A DNA stretch of 64,000 bases from Arthrobacter sp. ISL-65 (GTDB lineage: Bacteria > Actinomycetota > Actinomycetes > Actinomycetales > Micrococcaceae): the NCBI RefSeq assembly GCF_018613795.1, contig NZ_JAGGPN010000019.1:94598-158597 (forward strand). The letters run 5' to 3'. Of the stretch, positions 1 through 8,977 are shown one piece after another (within the stretch, counting starts at the first letter, position 1; each line of letters opens with the position of its first letter). The notes beneath the pieces are model-generated. The model was not told the origin of the DNA, ran no database searches, and saw only the letters and a list, made by a program, of their open reading frames with translations. A program made the position numbers and the translations under genes.

Positions 1-41
1 CAGCGCTGTCCGTTGCCGTACCGGCTGGTTTGGCCTCCCGG

Positions 42-599
42 CTACCCGTAGGTGTCCCGCGGTCCGCGGCCGTTGACGGTACGTCCGCCCTTGCGCCAGC
101 TCGGTGCCGCCGGGCCCAGCACCTGGATGCTGGTGACAACCCCGTCGCCGAGTTCGGTGCGGAACTTTTCGAGCAGGCTCATGCTGAGCAGCCGGAGCTG
201 CGTCGCCCAGGCGGTGGAGTCGCACCGGACATGGAGGGTGGTGTCTGTGAAGCTTTCCGGGGTGCAGTGGGCAGCGATTTCCGGGCCCACAAGCGTCGCC
301 CACTCGGCCATGACCGAGCCCACGGCTACCGGCGAGGTCCAGCCGCGCTCGGCGACCAGCCGGCCCACGACTTTTCCCAGCCCCAGGGGATCGCGTCCGG
401 TGGAGTGGAACTGGCTGAAACCCCGCGTTCCCCCCGGCGCGGTTCGTGGCTTTTGACTGGCGCCTGCCCGCGGCGCCTTCCGGCGGACCTCTCCACGTGC
501 GGCCGCTGCCTCACGCATCCTGTTCAGCGCCGCCTGGGCGGCATCGATTTCATCGGGATCGCGGCCGGGCTGCAGGCCGCCGTCCTTATCCCTGTTCAT
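42..599 (-). CDS. DciA-like DUF721 protein
   Basis: 185-aa DUF721 protein. The conserved part (about residues 75-165) has the WATLVGPEIAAH segment followed by the LHVRCDSTAWATQLRLL segment typical of the family. The N-terminal 70 residues are basic and low in complexity. DUF721/DciA proteins help load the replicative helicase DnaB in bacteria without DnaC or DnaI, which would suit this position. The start overlaps the recF stop by 14 bp, so the two are probably translationally coupled. In related actinobacteria gyrB follows, and it would lie just off the left edge. The DciA role here is inferred from family and position. Confidence 0.9.
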   Translation of the reverse strand: MNRDKDGGLQPGRDPDEIDAAQAALNRMREAAAARGEVRRKAPRAGASQKPRTAPGGTRGFSQFHSTGRDPLGLGKVVGRLVAERGWTSPVAVGSVMAEWATLVGPEIAAHCTPESFTDTTLHVRCDSTAWATQLRLLSMSLLEKFRTELGDGVVTSIQVLGPAAPSWRKGGRTVNGRGPRDTYG

Positions 600-1788
600 C
601 GATTCCTCCCGGGATTACCTTCACCCGCCGGCCCGCAAGCTCGTCTGGAATATCGGCGTCGACGGCGGCGGTCACCAGCACCTGCTCGGCGCCGGCAACT
701 ATTGCGGCCAGTTTACGCCGCCGGTGGACATCAAGTTCGGCGAAGACGTCGTCCAGGATGAGGATCGGCGCAGAGCCTCCGGTGCGGGCGTCGTCGAGCA
801 TGACGTAGTAGGACGCCAGCCGCAGGGAAAGGCACATGGACCATGTTTCACCGTGCGAGGCGTAACCCTTGGCGGGCGCCTGCCCGAGTACGAGTTCCAG
901 CTCGTCCCGGTGCGGACCCACCAGTGAGATGCCCCGTTCGCGTTCTTTGCGGCGGGACGCCGCAAAGGCCTGTACGTAGCGTTCCGCAAGCTCATCCACG
1001 GACAGCATGCGCAGATCCTCGGCCGGGTTTCCCGGCCCGGGTGGTGCCGTCGAAGCACTGGCCGGTTCGCCGTCGTCGTCCATCATGGTCTGGAGTGTGG
1101 AGCGGTAGACCGCGTCCGCGGTCTTGGAACCGTCGGTGAGCTGGGCGTAGGCGCTGTTGAGGTGGGGCCGGAGCCGCTCGACGAGTTCCAGCCTCGCGTA
1201 GAGCAGTTCCGCCCCGGCGCGTGCCATGTGTTGGTCCCAGACATCGAGGGTGGCTTCGTGGCCGGCTGTGAATTTTCCGGCCCGTGCCGACTTCAGCAGT
1301 GCGTTGCGCTGTTTGAGCACGCGGTCGTAATCGCTGCGGGTGGCGGCGTGCCGGGGAATCAGGCTCACCAGGAGCTCATCCAGGAAGCGGCGCCGGTTCG
1401 ACGGATCGCCCTTCACGAGCGCCAGGTCCTCCGGAGCGAACAGGACGGTGTGGCAGATGCCCAGCAGGTCGCGCGCACGGACCGGGTTGCTGCGGTTGAT
1501 GCGTCCCCGGTTGGCCCTGCCGCCGTTGATTTCCAGCTCCAGGATGGTGGACTGTTCCCCCCGTACCAACTTGGCTCGGATCAGGGCGCGGTCGGTTCCG
1601 AAACGGAGCAAGGGGCCGTCGGCACTGACCCGGTGCGAACTGAGGGTGGCCAGGTAGCCGATGGCTTCCATCAGGTTGGTCTTGCCGATTCCGTTGGAGC
1701 CGACCAGGACCGTGACGCCCGGGTCAAACCGGAGATCCACTTGGGCGTAACTGCGGAAGTCAGTCAGGGACAGGTGTTCTAGGTACAC
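586..1788 (-). CDS. recF: DNA replication and repair protein RecF
   Basis: 400-aa SMC-like ATPase that helps load RecA at gapped DNA. The start is GTG (VYLEHLSLTDFRSY, a classic RecF N-terminus). Walker A is GSNGIGKT at residues 30-37. The LSLRLASYYVML signature region and Walker B LILDDVFAELD lie in the C-terminal third. The length matches actinobacterial RecF. It sits between gnd and the DUF721 gene, all on the minus strand and reading away from dnaA. Confidence 0.97.
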   Translation of the reverse strand: MYLEHLSLTDFRSYAQVDLRFDPGVTVLVGSNGIGKTNLMEAIGYLATLSSHRVSADGPLLRFGTDRALIRAKLVRGEQSTILELEINGGRANRGRINRSNPVRARDLLGICHTVLFAPEDLALVKGDPSNRRRFLDELLVSLIPRHAATRSDYDRVLKQRNALLKSARAGKFTAGHEATLDVWDQHMARAGAELLYARLELVERLRPHLNSAYAQLTDGSKTADAVYRSTLQTMMDDDGEPASASTAPPGPGNPAEDLRMLSVDELAERYVQAFAASRRKERERGISLVGPHRDELELVLGQAPAKGYASHGETWSMCLSLRLASYYVMLDDARTGGSAPILILDDVFAELDVHRRRKLAAIVAGAEQVLVTAAVDADIPDELAGRRVKVIPGGIDEQG

Positions 1789-1848
1789 GCGATCTTCAAA
1801 TTCTCGGGAACCGTCGGTCCGGAAGCCGCACGGAGCCCGGACACGGAG

Positions 1849-2733
1849 TTACTTGGCCGGACGGGTCGCATGGCCGCCGAACTGGTGCCGCAGCGCGGAC
1901 ACCATCTTCATGGCCGGCGAGTTGTCCTCGCGCGAGGCGAAGCGGGCAAACAGCGCGGCGGTAATGGCGGGGGCCGGAACCGCATTGGCAATGGCCTCTT
2001 CCACGGTCCAGCGGCCCTCACCGGAGTCCTCGACGTAGTCGTCGATGGAGGCGAGTCCGGGATCCTCGTCCAGCGCCTTCACCATGAGGTCCAGCAGCCA
2101 GGACCGGACAACCGTTCCCTTTTGCCACGCGCGGAACGTTCCGGGGAGATCGGTGACGATGTCCTTGGCCGCGAGGAGTTCATAGCCTTCGGCGTAGGCC
2201 TGCATCAGGCCGTATTCGATGCCGTTGTGCACCATCTTCGCGTAGTGGCCCGCGCCGACGCCGCCCACATGGACAAAGCTGTCCGCGCGGTCGCCTTCCG
2301 GGCGGAGGGCGTCGAAGACCGGCAAGGCGAGTTCAATGTCTTCTGCCTCTCCGCCGGCCATGAGGCCGTAACCGTTCTGCAGGCCCCAGACTCCGCCGGA
2401 TACGCCGCAGTCGGCGAAGCGGATACCCTTTTCGGCCAGGGCCGCGGCGTGCTTCTGGTCCTCGCTGAAGCGGGAGTTGCCGCCGTCGATCACCATGTCA
2501 CCGGGCTGCAGCTTCGCACCGAGCTCGGTTATGACAGCATCGGTGATTTCACCGGACGGAACCATGACCCAGATCAGGCGCGGCGCAGGAAGTGCGGCGA
2601 TGAGCTCGTCCGTGGAGGCGACATCGGTAACCTCGGGGTTGCGGTCGAAGCCAGTGACATCGATCCCGCCCTTGCGCAGCCGTTCGCGCATGTTGAAACC
2701 CATTTTTCCAAGGCCGATCAGTCCGATATGCAC
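1849..2733 (-). CDS. gnd: 6-phosphogluconate dehydrogenase (short decarboxylating type)
   Basis: 294-aa enzyme of the short, NAD-linked type. It converts 6-phosphogluconate to ribulose-5-phosphate and CO2 in the pentose phosphate pathway. The Rossmann motif HIGLIGLGKMG is at the extreme N-terminus, and the substrate motif VIDGGNSRFSED is clear. I chose the GTG at 2733 because it puts the glycine motif at residue 2 and is preceded by AAAAGAG. An ATG at 2781 would add 16 residues without family support. A metabolic gene between dnaN and recF is a normal actinobacterial arrangement. Confidence 0.95.
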   Translation of the reverse strand: MHIGLIGLGKMGFNMRERLRKGGIDVTGFDRNPEVTDVASTDELIAALPAPRLIWVMVPSGEITDAVITELGAKLQPGDMVIDGGNSRFSEDQKHAAALAEKGIRFADCGVSGGVWGLQNGYGLMAGGEAEDIELALPVFDALRPEGDRADSFVHVGGVGAGHYAKMVHNGIEYGLMQAYAEGYELLAAKDIVTDLPGTFRAWQKGTVVRSWLLDLMVKALDEDPGLASIDDYVEDSGEGRWTVEEAIANAVPAPAITAALFARFASREDNSPAMKMVSALRHQFGGHATRPAK

Positions 2734-2777
2734 GGTGTGAACTCTTTTCTGCGCGGATGGGTAGGGATTCAGGATCA

Positions 2778-2842
2778 CCAACTAGGTAGCAGCTCGGGGC
2801 GTTCTGCGGGTTCAGAGGCCCCTCAGCTGCTACTCAGTTGGG
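2778..2842. repeat. Dispersed palindromic intergenic repeat, copy 1
   Basis: Imperfect inverted repeat between gnd and dnaN. The left arm is CCAACTAGGTAGCAGCT and the right arm is AGCTGCTACTCAGTTGG, with a GC-rich middle. The right arm matches the arm of the repeat at 63785-63850, so both belong to one family. It may also terminate dnaN transcription. Confidence 0.7.
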
Positions 2843-2850
2843 CGAGTGGC

Positions 2851-3975
2851 TTAGTTGGGCAGGCGCACCGGCATCACGAGGTAGCGGTAGTCGTCCTGGT
2901 CCTCACCGTCGATGTCGTTCTGCGCGGTGATCATGGCGGGCTTCGGCGCCGTGGTGAAGGAGAAGCGCACAAACTTGGTTTCGATCACGCTGAGGCCTTC
3001 AACCAGGTAGTGCGGGTTGAACGCCACCGTGATGTCCTCGCCGGACAGCTGAGCTTCAAGCTCTTCAGATGCCTGCGCGTCCTCGCCGGTGCCGGCGTCT
3101 AGGTGCAGTTGGCCCTGCGTAAACGCGAGCCGGACCGGAGTGTTGCGTTCCGCAACCAGGGAGACGCGGCGGACGGCCTCCACAAGCTCCTGGGTCTGCA
3201 CGGTGGCGTGAATCGGCGTGGAATCCGGGAACAGCGAGCGGATTTTGGGGTAATCGCCGTCGACCAGCAGGGACGTGGTGGTGCGGCCGCCGCTTTCAAA
3301 GCCGATGAGCCGGCTGTCGTCCTCGGCGATGGCCAGGTTGATGTCACCGCTGCCACCCAAAGTCTTGGCAACCTCGTTCAGGGTCTTGGCCTTGACCAGG
3401 GCGCTGGTGGAGATGCCAGGCGTGACGGGCTTCCACGGAACCTCACGCATGGCGAGCCGGTAGCGGTCCGTGGCCAGGAGGGTGATGAGGTCATCCTCGA
3501 TCTCCATCCGCACGCCGGTGAGGATGGGAAGAGTGTCATCCTTGCTGGCCGCGATGATCACCTGGGACACAGCCTGGGCGAAGGCATCGCCGGCAACAGT
3601 GCCAGTGATGGTGGGTAGCGCAGGCAGCGGCGGGTATTCGGCCTCGGGCATGGTTGCCAGATGGAAGCTGCTTCGCCGGCAGGTGAGTGTGACCTTGTTG
3701 CCGTCGGTTTCGATGTCCACCGGTGCCGACGGAAGGCTGCGGCAGATGTCCGCGAGTAGGCGGCCGGAAACCAGGATGGTGCCTTCGTCCCTGATGTCGG
3801 CAGGAATCTCAAGCCTCGCTGAGGTCTCGTAATCGAAGCTGGACAGGCTTACGGTCCCGGATTCAGCCTTGAGCAGGAGGCCGGAGAGCACGGGCACTGG
3901 CGGCCGCGGAGACAACGACCGGGCTGTCCATGTGACGGCTTCTGCCAGGACGTCCCGTTCGACTCTGAACTTCAC
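2851..3975 (-). CDS. dnaN: DNA polymerase III beta sliding clamp
   Basis: 374-aa processivity clamp. The GTG start gives VKFRVERDVLAEAVTWTARSL, the conserved first strand and helix. The three-domain clamp fold is supported by full length and by the C-terminal YRYLVMPVRLP, where family members end. I rejected a longer reading from 4071 because it runs into the oriC spacer and adds 32 non-conserved residues. AAAGGCGG precedes the GTG. It lies downstream of dnaA across the 537-bp origin spacer. Confidence 0.97.
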   Translation of the reverse strand: MKFRVERDVLAEAVTWTARSLSPRPPVPVLSGLLLKAESGTVSLSSFDYETSARLEIPADIRDEGTILVSGRLLADICRSLPSAPVDIETDGNKVTLTCRRSSFHLATMPEAEYPPLPALPTITGTVAGDAFAQAVSQVIIAASKDDTLPILTGVRMEIEDDLITLLATDRYRLAMREVPWKPVTPGISTSALVKAKTLNEVAKTLGGSGDINLAIAEDDSRLIGFESGGRTTTSLLVDGDYPKIRSLFPDSTPIHATVQTQELVEAVRRVSLVAERNTPVRLAFTQGQLHLDAGTGEDAQASEELEAQLSGEDITVAFNPHYLVEGLSVIETKFVRFSFTTAPKPAMITAQNDIDGEDQDDYRYLVMPVRLPN

Positions 3976-4512
3976 GGAAGGGTGCCGCCTTTCATTGCTG
4001 CTGCCATTTTCTGAACGGGAACTCGCAAGGAGCCCACAAGACCGGTGCCCCCAAAGTCCCTGAACCTGCATGGTCCGTGCATGGCCGACCGCAAACAGAC
4101 CCAGGGATGGGAGCGCTGCAGACAGCTTAGCCGGAACAACAGGGATTTCCCCATCCCCGCCAGTGCTGCCGGCTCAGCCGGCTGCCCGCGGCCGATGCTT
4201 TGGCCGGTGCGGTGGAGGTCCCTGAACGAGATTGTTATTTGAGGGATTTCAATTTTTTGGGATTAGTAGTGTTAATAACTGCTGTGGAAACTGTGGATAA
4301 CCCGGTTTCACGGCTCGGATCCGCGGTTGAGCCCTGTTCATGGACTGTGGGTTCGGCACGTTTTAAACAGGGTGTGGATGGGGACAACTTATTTGGCCTG
4401 TTTGGTGATCCACAGGCGCCTTAAGGGTTTTAAGCCCATTAACCGCGGTTGTCCCCTTAACTGTCCACAGGGTTATCCACACGCCCCTGTTAATAAGGTT
4501 AAGAACCTTGGA
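3976..4512. other. oriC candidate, dnaA-dnaN spacer
   Basis: Gene-free 537-bp spacer. It has an AT-rich stretch at 4231-4280 (duplex-unwinding candidate). DnaA-box 9-mers are TGTGGATAA at 4292-4300, TTATCCACA at 4473-4481 and CTGTCCACA at 4461-4469, the last exactly 12 bp from its neighbour. Weaker forms lie at 4283 (TGTGGAAAC), 4373 (TGTGGATGG) and near 4406. Position and composition match oriC of mycobacteria and streptomycetes. Confidence 0.85.
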
Positions 4513-5934
4513 TCAGGAGTCGCGCTGCTGCTGCTTGATCCGGTTGGTGAGCTCGGTGACCTGGTTGTAAATCACACGCCGCTCGGCCATAAGTTCACGG
4601 ATCTTGCGGTCGGCGTGGATCACGGTGGTGTGGTCCCGGCCGCCGAGCTCCTGGCCGATCTTGGGCAGCGACATGTCAGTCAGCTCGCGGCACAGGTACA
4701 TGGCGATCTGGCGTGCGGTCACCAGGGTCCGGGTCCGCGACTTGCTGCACAGCTCCTCCATGCTGAGCTTGAAGTATTCAGCCGTCTGCTGCAGGATCTG
4801 GCCCGACGTGATTTCCTGGGCGCCATCGTCGGTGATGAGGTCCTTGAGCACCATCTCCGCGAGGGCCACGTCCACCGGCTGGCGGTTGAGGCTGGCGAAC
4901 GCCGTCACACGGATGAGGGCGCCTTCGAGTTCGCGGATGTTGCTGGCGATCTTCGAAGCGATGTACTCCAGGGCGTCGTCCGGGGCGGACAGGCCTTCGC
5001 TGAGGGCCTTCTTCCGGAGGATGGCGATGCGTGTTTCCAGTTCGGGTGGCTGGATGTCCGTCAGCAAGCCCCATTCGAAGCGGGACTTCATCCGGTCCTC
5101 GAAGCCTGCAAGCAGCTTGGGTGGCTGGTCAGAGGTGATGACCACCTGCTTGTTGTTGTTGTGCAGCGAGTTGAACGTGTGGAAGAACTCCTCCAGCGTC
5201 CGGTCCTTGCCGGCCAGGAACTGGATGTCGTCGATCAACAGGACGTCGACGTTGCGGTACGTCGTCTTGAAGCTGGCGCCTTCATCGTCACGGATCGAGT
5301 TGATGAAGTCGTTGGTGAATTCCTCGGAGTTGACGTACCGGACGCGGATGCCGCTGTAGAGGCGCCGGGCGTAATGGCCGATGGCATGCAGCAGGTGGGT
5401 CTTGCCCAGGCCCGAGTCGCCGTAGATGAACAGCGGGTTGTAGGCCTTGGCCGGGGCTTCGGCCACGGCGACGGCCGCAGCATGGGCAAACCTGTTGGAG
5501 GAACCGATGACGAAGGTGTCGAAAACGTACTTGGGGTTAAGCCTGCCGAACTCGTGTGAAGTGCTCGGCAGCATTGGCTGCGGCTTCTGCTCCACCGAGG
5601 GATCGTTTGCGAGGGAAAGCTCGACGGCGGGTTCGGGCTCCACGTGGATGGGCACCAGATCGGTGTCGACGTCGATCGCGCAGCGGATGTCGTCAGAGAA
5701 GACGTTGCGGAGCGCGTCATCGAGAGCGTCCTTGACCTGGGTCTGGAGCACTTCCCTCGTCAGTTCGTTGGGCACGGCAACGAGAAGGGTGGAACCGATG
5801 AGGCCCTGGGCCTGCGCGAGGATGACAAAGCCGCGTTGCCGGGGCGAGACGCGGTCGTCCTGTTCGAGAAGATTCACCACGCGCCGCCAGGAACTTCCGA
5901 CAGTGTTGGCGTGGTTGGCTTCGTCTACTGTCAT
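4513..5934 (-). CDS. dnaA: Chromosomal replication initiator DnaA
   Basis: 473-aa AAA+ initiator that binds 9-mer boxes and melts oriC. Domain I is roughly residues 1-90, followed by an acidic, proline-containing linker. Walker A GDSGLGKT is at 172-179 and Walker [10 protein letters not shown] at 231-239. The C-terminal signature [11 protein letters not shown] starts near residue 434. I chose ATG 5934 ([13 protein letters not shown]) because GAGGAA lies just upstream. An in-frame ATG at 5982 would add 16 unsupported residues. It is flanked on both sides by DnaA boxes, so autoregulation is likely. Confidence 0.98.
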   Translation of the reverse strand: MTVDEANHANTVGSSWRRVVNLLEQDDRVSPRQRGFVILAQAQGLIGSTLLVAVPNELTREVLQTQVKDALDDALRNVFSDDIRCAIDVDTDLVPIHVEPEPAVELSLANDPSVEQKPQPMLPSTSHEFGRLNPKYVFDTFVIGSSNRFAHAAAVAVAEAPAKAYNPLFIYGDSGLGKTHLLHAIGHYARRLYSGIRVRYVNSEEFTNDFINSIRDDEGASFKTTYRNVDVLLIDDIQFLAGKDRTLEEFFHTFNSLHNNNKQVVITSDQPPKLLAGFEDRMKSRFEWGLLTDIQPPELETRIAILRKKALSEGLSAPDDALEYIASKIASNIRELEGALIRVTAFASLNRQPVDVALAEMVLKDLITDDGAQEITSGQILQQTAEYFKLSMEELCSKSRTRTLVTARQIAMYLCRELTDMSLPKIGQELGGRDHTTVIHADRKIRELMAERRVIYNQVTELTNRIKQQQRDS

Positions 5935-6010
5935 CAAATTCGGTTCCTCAAAGCTTGCTGCCTGCATTACATGCAGCCGCAAGCCCGAAAACCAGGGTGC
6001 TGGCCCGGCT

Positions 6011-6181
6011 TAATCCACAGGGTTATGCACAGTCCGTGGATAATCGGCTACTGAGACACTCTAGGGGATGAAAAGCCTAGAAGATAGCTGGGAAGTCCCT
6101 TGTGGATAATTACACCGTTGTGGTTCGAAAACGGCGATTGTGGGCCGCTTCATCCACAGGTTCGGCACACGGTTAGCCACA
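6011..6181. promoter_or_regulatory. DnaA-box cluster upstream of dnaA (dnaA-rpmH spacer)
   Basis: The 5935-6406 spacer has no gene. It carries TAATCCACA 6011-6019, TTATGCACA 6023-6031, CGTGGATAA 6035-6043, TGTGGATAA 6101-6109, TCATCCACA 6150-6158 and TTAGCCACA 6173-6181. The first three start exactly 12 bp apart. This is the dnaA promoter side, so it could serve autoregulation or act as the second half of a bipartite origin. Confidence 0.75.
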
Positions 6182-6406
6182 GCTGGGGAAACACGCCGGA
6201 TGCCCTGCTGGTTTGACTCCCGGCGGCGTTTTGCCCTACCGTTGTGGAGTCCTTTGTGCCTGCTTTCTGAACCCATTTTGGACTTCCGGACGCTTCGCGT
6301 GTTCCGGGAAATCCAGGGGAAGCAGACACATACAAAACTTAGCGTCGGCCAGTTCTTCCCCTTACTGATCGGGTGGGCGCACCTTTGATCCACTGGAGTA
6401 ACTAAC

Positions 6407-6544
6407 GTGAGCAAGCGGACTTTTCAGCCGAATAACCGCCGTCGGGCCAAGAAGCACGGCTTCCGCCTTCGTATGCGCACCCGTGCCGGCCGTGCCATTC
6501 TGGCCGCCCGTCGTGGCAAGGGCCGCACCGAACTGTCGGCCTAA
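6407..6544 (+). CDS. rpmH: 50S ribosomal protein L34
   Basis: 45-aa ribosomal protein of the large subunit. The reading is GTG-start, beginning [18 protein letters not shown] and followed by [12 protein letters not shown] and [14 protein letters not shown], a canonical L34. GGAG at 6395-6398 sets the start. It is the first gene of the rpmH-rnpA-yidD-yidC-jag-rsmG unit, divergent from dnaA, as in most bacteria. Confidence 0.98.
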   Translation: MSKRTFQPNNRRRAKKHGFRLRMRTRAGRAILAARRGKGRTELSA

Positions 6545-6584
6545 ATACTGACTTGTCGGTCTTCTTCCTTCTGCGAGATTAGCG

Positions 6585-7010
6585 GTGCTTGCCACCCGGA
6601 ACCGCCTGAGGACTTCAACCGATTTTTCAACAACTGTACGTTCCGGCGTCCGCAATGGACGCCGGAACGTAGTGTTATATACGGCAACTATTGGAGCCGA
6701 CGAACCAAGCCGCATCGGCTTCATTGTTTCCAAAGCTGTCGGGAACGCTGTTGCCAGGAACCTCGTTAAGAGGAGACTTAGAGAAGCCGGCGCTGTCTCG
6801 CTGCACGAGTACGGCACCGGGTTCGCTATTGTGGTGCGTGCTTTGCCTGCCTCCGCAACAGCCAGCTGGGATGAACTCCTGGCTGATTACAACGCTGCCT
6901 TGGCTAACACCATGAGGCGGCTGGCTGGCCGCCACCCGGGGGTGACCGGAACGAGGCCGGCCGGAACGCGACCGGACGGAACAACACAGGAGGGGACACA
7001 GCGTGCTTGA
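6585..7010 (+). CDS. rnpA: Ribonuclease P protein component
   Basis: 141-aa basic protein subunit of RNase P, which processes tRNA 5' ends. The start is GTG (VLATRNRLRTSTDF). The RNA-binding motif SKAVGNAVARNLVKRRLRE, the RNR region, is intact. The C-terminus after about residue 115 is a Gly/Thr/Arg-rich tail (TGTRPAGTRPDGTTQEGT) not needed for the fold. The gene overlaps yidD by 8 bp. Confidence 0.97.
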   Translation: MLATRNRLRTSTDFSTTVRSGVRNGRRNVVLYTATIGADEPSRIGFIVSKAVGNAVARNLVKRRLREAGAVSLHEYGTGFAIVVRALPASATASWDELLADYNAALANTMRRLAGRHPGVTGTRPAGTRPDGTTQEGTQRA

Positions 7011-7398
7011 CCCGAGTGCCGCCGTCGTCCGTTCCCCCAAGTCCGCAGCAGCGGCTGCGGGCAGCTTCATCTGGAACCTGCCCCGCAATATCCTCATTCT
7101 TCTGCTCCTGGCCTACCGCAAGGTGATTTCTCCCTTGTACGGCCAGGTTTGCCGCTTTTTTCCCTCCTGCTCGGCTTATGCGCTTGAAGCAGTCACCGTC
7201 CACGGTGCCGTCAAGGGCAGCTGGCTCGCGGCCAGGCGTCTGGCACGCTGCCACCCGTGGAACGCCGGTGGCGTGGACCATGTCCCCGCCGGCCACCGGG
7301 AATGGCCTGAAAACCAGACCCCCACAATTGTTGTGCTGAACAACCCGGACAAGTACCTGGATGCTCAGACTGATGAAGAAGGCCGCGCTGCGGCCTGA
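7003..7398 (+). CDS. yidD: Membrane protein insertion efficiency factor YidD
   Basis: 131-aa member of the YidD family, which assists YidC-dependent insertion. The conserved core RKVISPLYGQVCRFFPSCS and AYALEAVTVHGAVKG is followed by RLARCHPWNAGGVDHVP. The GTG start lies inside the end of rnpA, with AGGAGGGG upstream. It carries N- and C-terminal extensions beyond the roughly 75-aa core, as is common in actinobacteria. Confidence 0.95.
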   Translation: MLDPSAAVVRSPKSAAAAAGSFIWNLPRNILILLLLAYRKVISPLYGQVCRFFPSCSAYALEAVTVHGAVKGSWLAARRLARCHPWNAGGVDHVPAGHREWPENQTPTIVVLNNPDKYLDAQTDEEGRAAA

Positions 7399-7414
7399 CG
7401 AATAGGGATATCGT

Positions 7415-8395
7415 ATGGACTTCTTTGAAACAATCATGTTTCCGTTCAAGTGGCTTGTGTCCATCATCATGGTGGGTTTCCACGAGGGCCTGACTGCCAT
7501 CGGGCTGCCTGCGGCCTCCGGCTGGACCTGGACACTGTCCATCATCGGCCTGGTGCTGGTGATCCGTGCCGCACTGATTCCCGTGTTCGTGAAGCAGATC
7601 AAGGCTCAGCGCGGCATGCAGCTACTGCAGCCGGACCTGAAGAAGCTGCAGGAAAAGTACAAGGGCAAGACCGACCAGCTCTCCCGCCAGGCCATGGCGC
7701 AGGAGCAGATGGCCATGTACAAGAAGCACGGCACCAACCCGTTCTCGGCCTGCCTGCCCATGCTGATCCAGATGCCGTTCTTCTTCGCGCTGTTCCAGGT
7801 GCTGTCCGGCGTCGCGAACGCCAGCTCCAGCGGCCAGGGCATTGGCGCCATGAGCGCGAACCAGGTCCAGCAGTTCGACAAGTCCAGCATCTTCGGCGCT
7901 CCGCTGTCCGCGACCCTGCTCCACGGCACGCCCCCGGGCGGCAACGAGGTCGCTGTGTGGATCCTCTCGATCATCATGATCCTGGCCATGACGGCCTCGC
8001 AGTTCATCACGCAGAAGCAGATCATGGCGAAGAACATGTCCGAAGAGGCCATGGCCAGCCCGTTCATGCGCCAGCAGAAGATGATGCTCTACATCCTGCC
8101 GATCGTGTTCGGTGTGGGCGGCATCAACTTCCCCATCGGTGTCCTCATCTACTGGACCACCACCAACCTGTGGACCATGGGCCAGCAGTTCTTTGTCATC
8201 CGCCGCATGCCGACGCCGGGATCCCCCGCCGCCAAGGCTCTCGCCGAGCGCCGTGCCGCCAAGGGCCTTCCAGCCCTTCCTATCCTGGGCGGCAAGAAGG
8301 CCGACGTCGAAGGTGAAGCAGCTGCCGCCGCCGCGGTTGCGCAGGCCCGGGCGCAGCGCATTCAGCCACAACGTAAGAACAGGAAGAAGAAGTAA
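7415..8395 (+). CDS. yidC: Membrane protein insertase YidC
   Basis: 326-aa Oxa1/YidC insertase that inserts proteins into the cytoplasmic membrane alone or with SecYEG. It starts MDFFETIMFPFKWLV, with about five membrane segments. The cytosolic hairpin after the first long segment is KQIKAQRGMQLLQPDLKKLQ. The conserved NPFSACLPMLIQMPFFFALF segment is present. The C-terminal tail is basic (RKNRKKK), which suits ribosome contact. Its stop overlaps the jag ATG by one base. Confidence 0.97.
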   Translation: MDFFETIMFPFKWLVSIIMVGFHEGLTAIGLPAASGWTWTLSIIGLVLVIRAALIPVFVKQIKAQRGMQLLQPDLKKLQEKYKGKTDQLSRQAMAQEQMAMYKKHGTNPFSACLPMLIQMPFFFALFQVLSGVANASSSGQGIGAMSANQVQQFDKSSIFGAPLSATLLHGTPPGGNEVAVWILSIIMILAMTASQFITQKQIMAKNMSEEAMASPFMRQQKMMLYILPIVFGVGGINFPIGVLIYWTTTNLWTMGQQFFVIRRMPTPGSPAAKALAERRAAKGLPALPILGGKKADVEGEAAAAAAVAQARAQRIQPQRKNRKKK

Positions 8396-8958
8396 TGTCT
8401 GTTGAGAGCTCTGAACACGCACTTTCCGCTGAAGCCGGCGAAGACCAGGACTCCGTTGCCTCTACCGCAAACGCGGGCAAGGGCACGACGGCAAGCCGCC
8501 TGGAAGAAGAGGGCGATGTAGCCGCCGACTACCTTGAGGAACTGCTCGACATCGCCGACATCGACGGCGACATTGACATCGAGGTCCGCAACGGACGCAC
8601 CTACATCTCGATCGTGGCCGAGGAAGAGTCCGCGGGGCTGGAAAGCCTCGTTGGTCAGGACGGCGAGGTCCTGGAAGCCCTTCAGGAACTGACCCGTCTG
8701 TCCGTTCTTTCCGCGACGGAAAACCGCTCACGCCTGGTGCTTGACATCAACGGCTACCGGAAGGAACGGGCAGGTCACCTGCAGAAGATCGCTGAGGACG
8801 CCGTTGCCAGCGTCAAGGAAACAGGCGAGCCCGTAGCGCTGGAGCCCATGAGCGCCTACGAGCGGAAGATCGTCCACGACGCCGTCGCCGACCTTGGATT
8901 CGTCAGCGAGTCCGAGGGCGAGGGTGCAGGCCGGCACATCGTCGTTTCCGCCGACTGA
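8395..8958 (+). CDS. jag: Jag/KhpB-like RNA-binding protein (KH-R3H)
   Basis: 187-aa protein. The acidic N-terminus is followed by a KH-like domain (about residues 45-115, LLDIADIDGDIDIEV then GQDGEVLEALQELT). A C-terminal R3H domain (about 115-187) has EPMSAYERKIVHDAVADL. Jag/KhpB proteins bind RNA and influence cell division or elongation in Firmicutes. The role in actinobacteria is less clear. It is translationally coupled to yidC. Confidence 0.94.
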   Translation: MSVESSEHALSAEAGEDQDSVASTANAGKGTTASRLEEEGDVAADYLEELLDIADIDGDIDIEVRNGRTYISIVAEEESAGLESLVGQDGEVLEALQELTRLSVLSATENRSRLVLDINGYRKERAGHLQKIAEDAVASVKETGEPVALEPMSAYERKIVHDAVADLGFVSESEGEGAGRHIVVSAD

Positions 8959-8977
8959 ATCGTTGGCTGACTTACTG

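Noticed and set aside
4327..5559. 410-aa plus-strand open frame
   Set aside because: Antisense shadow of dnaA; composition follows the dnaA codons and no start signal or domain is seen.
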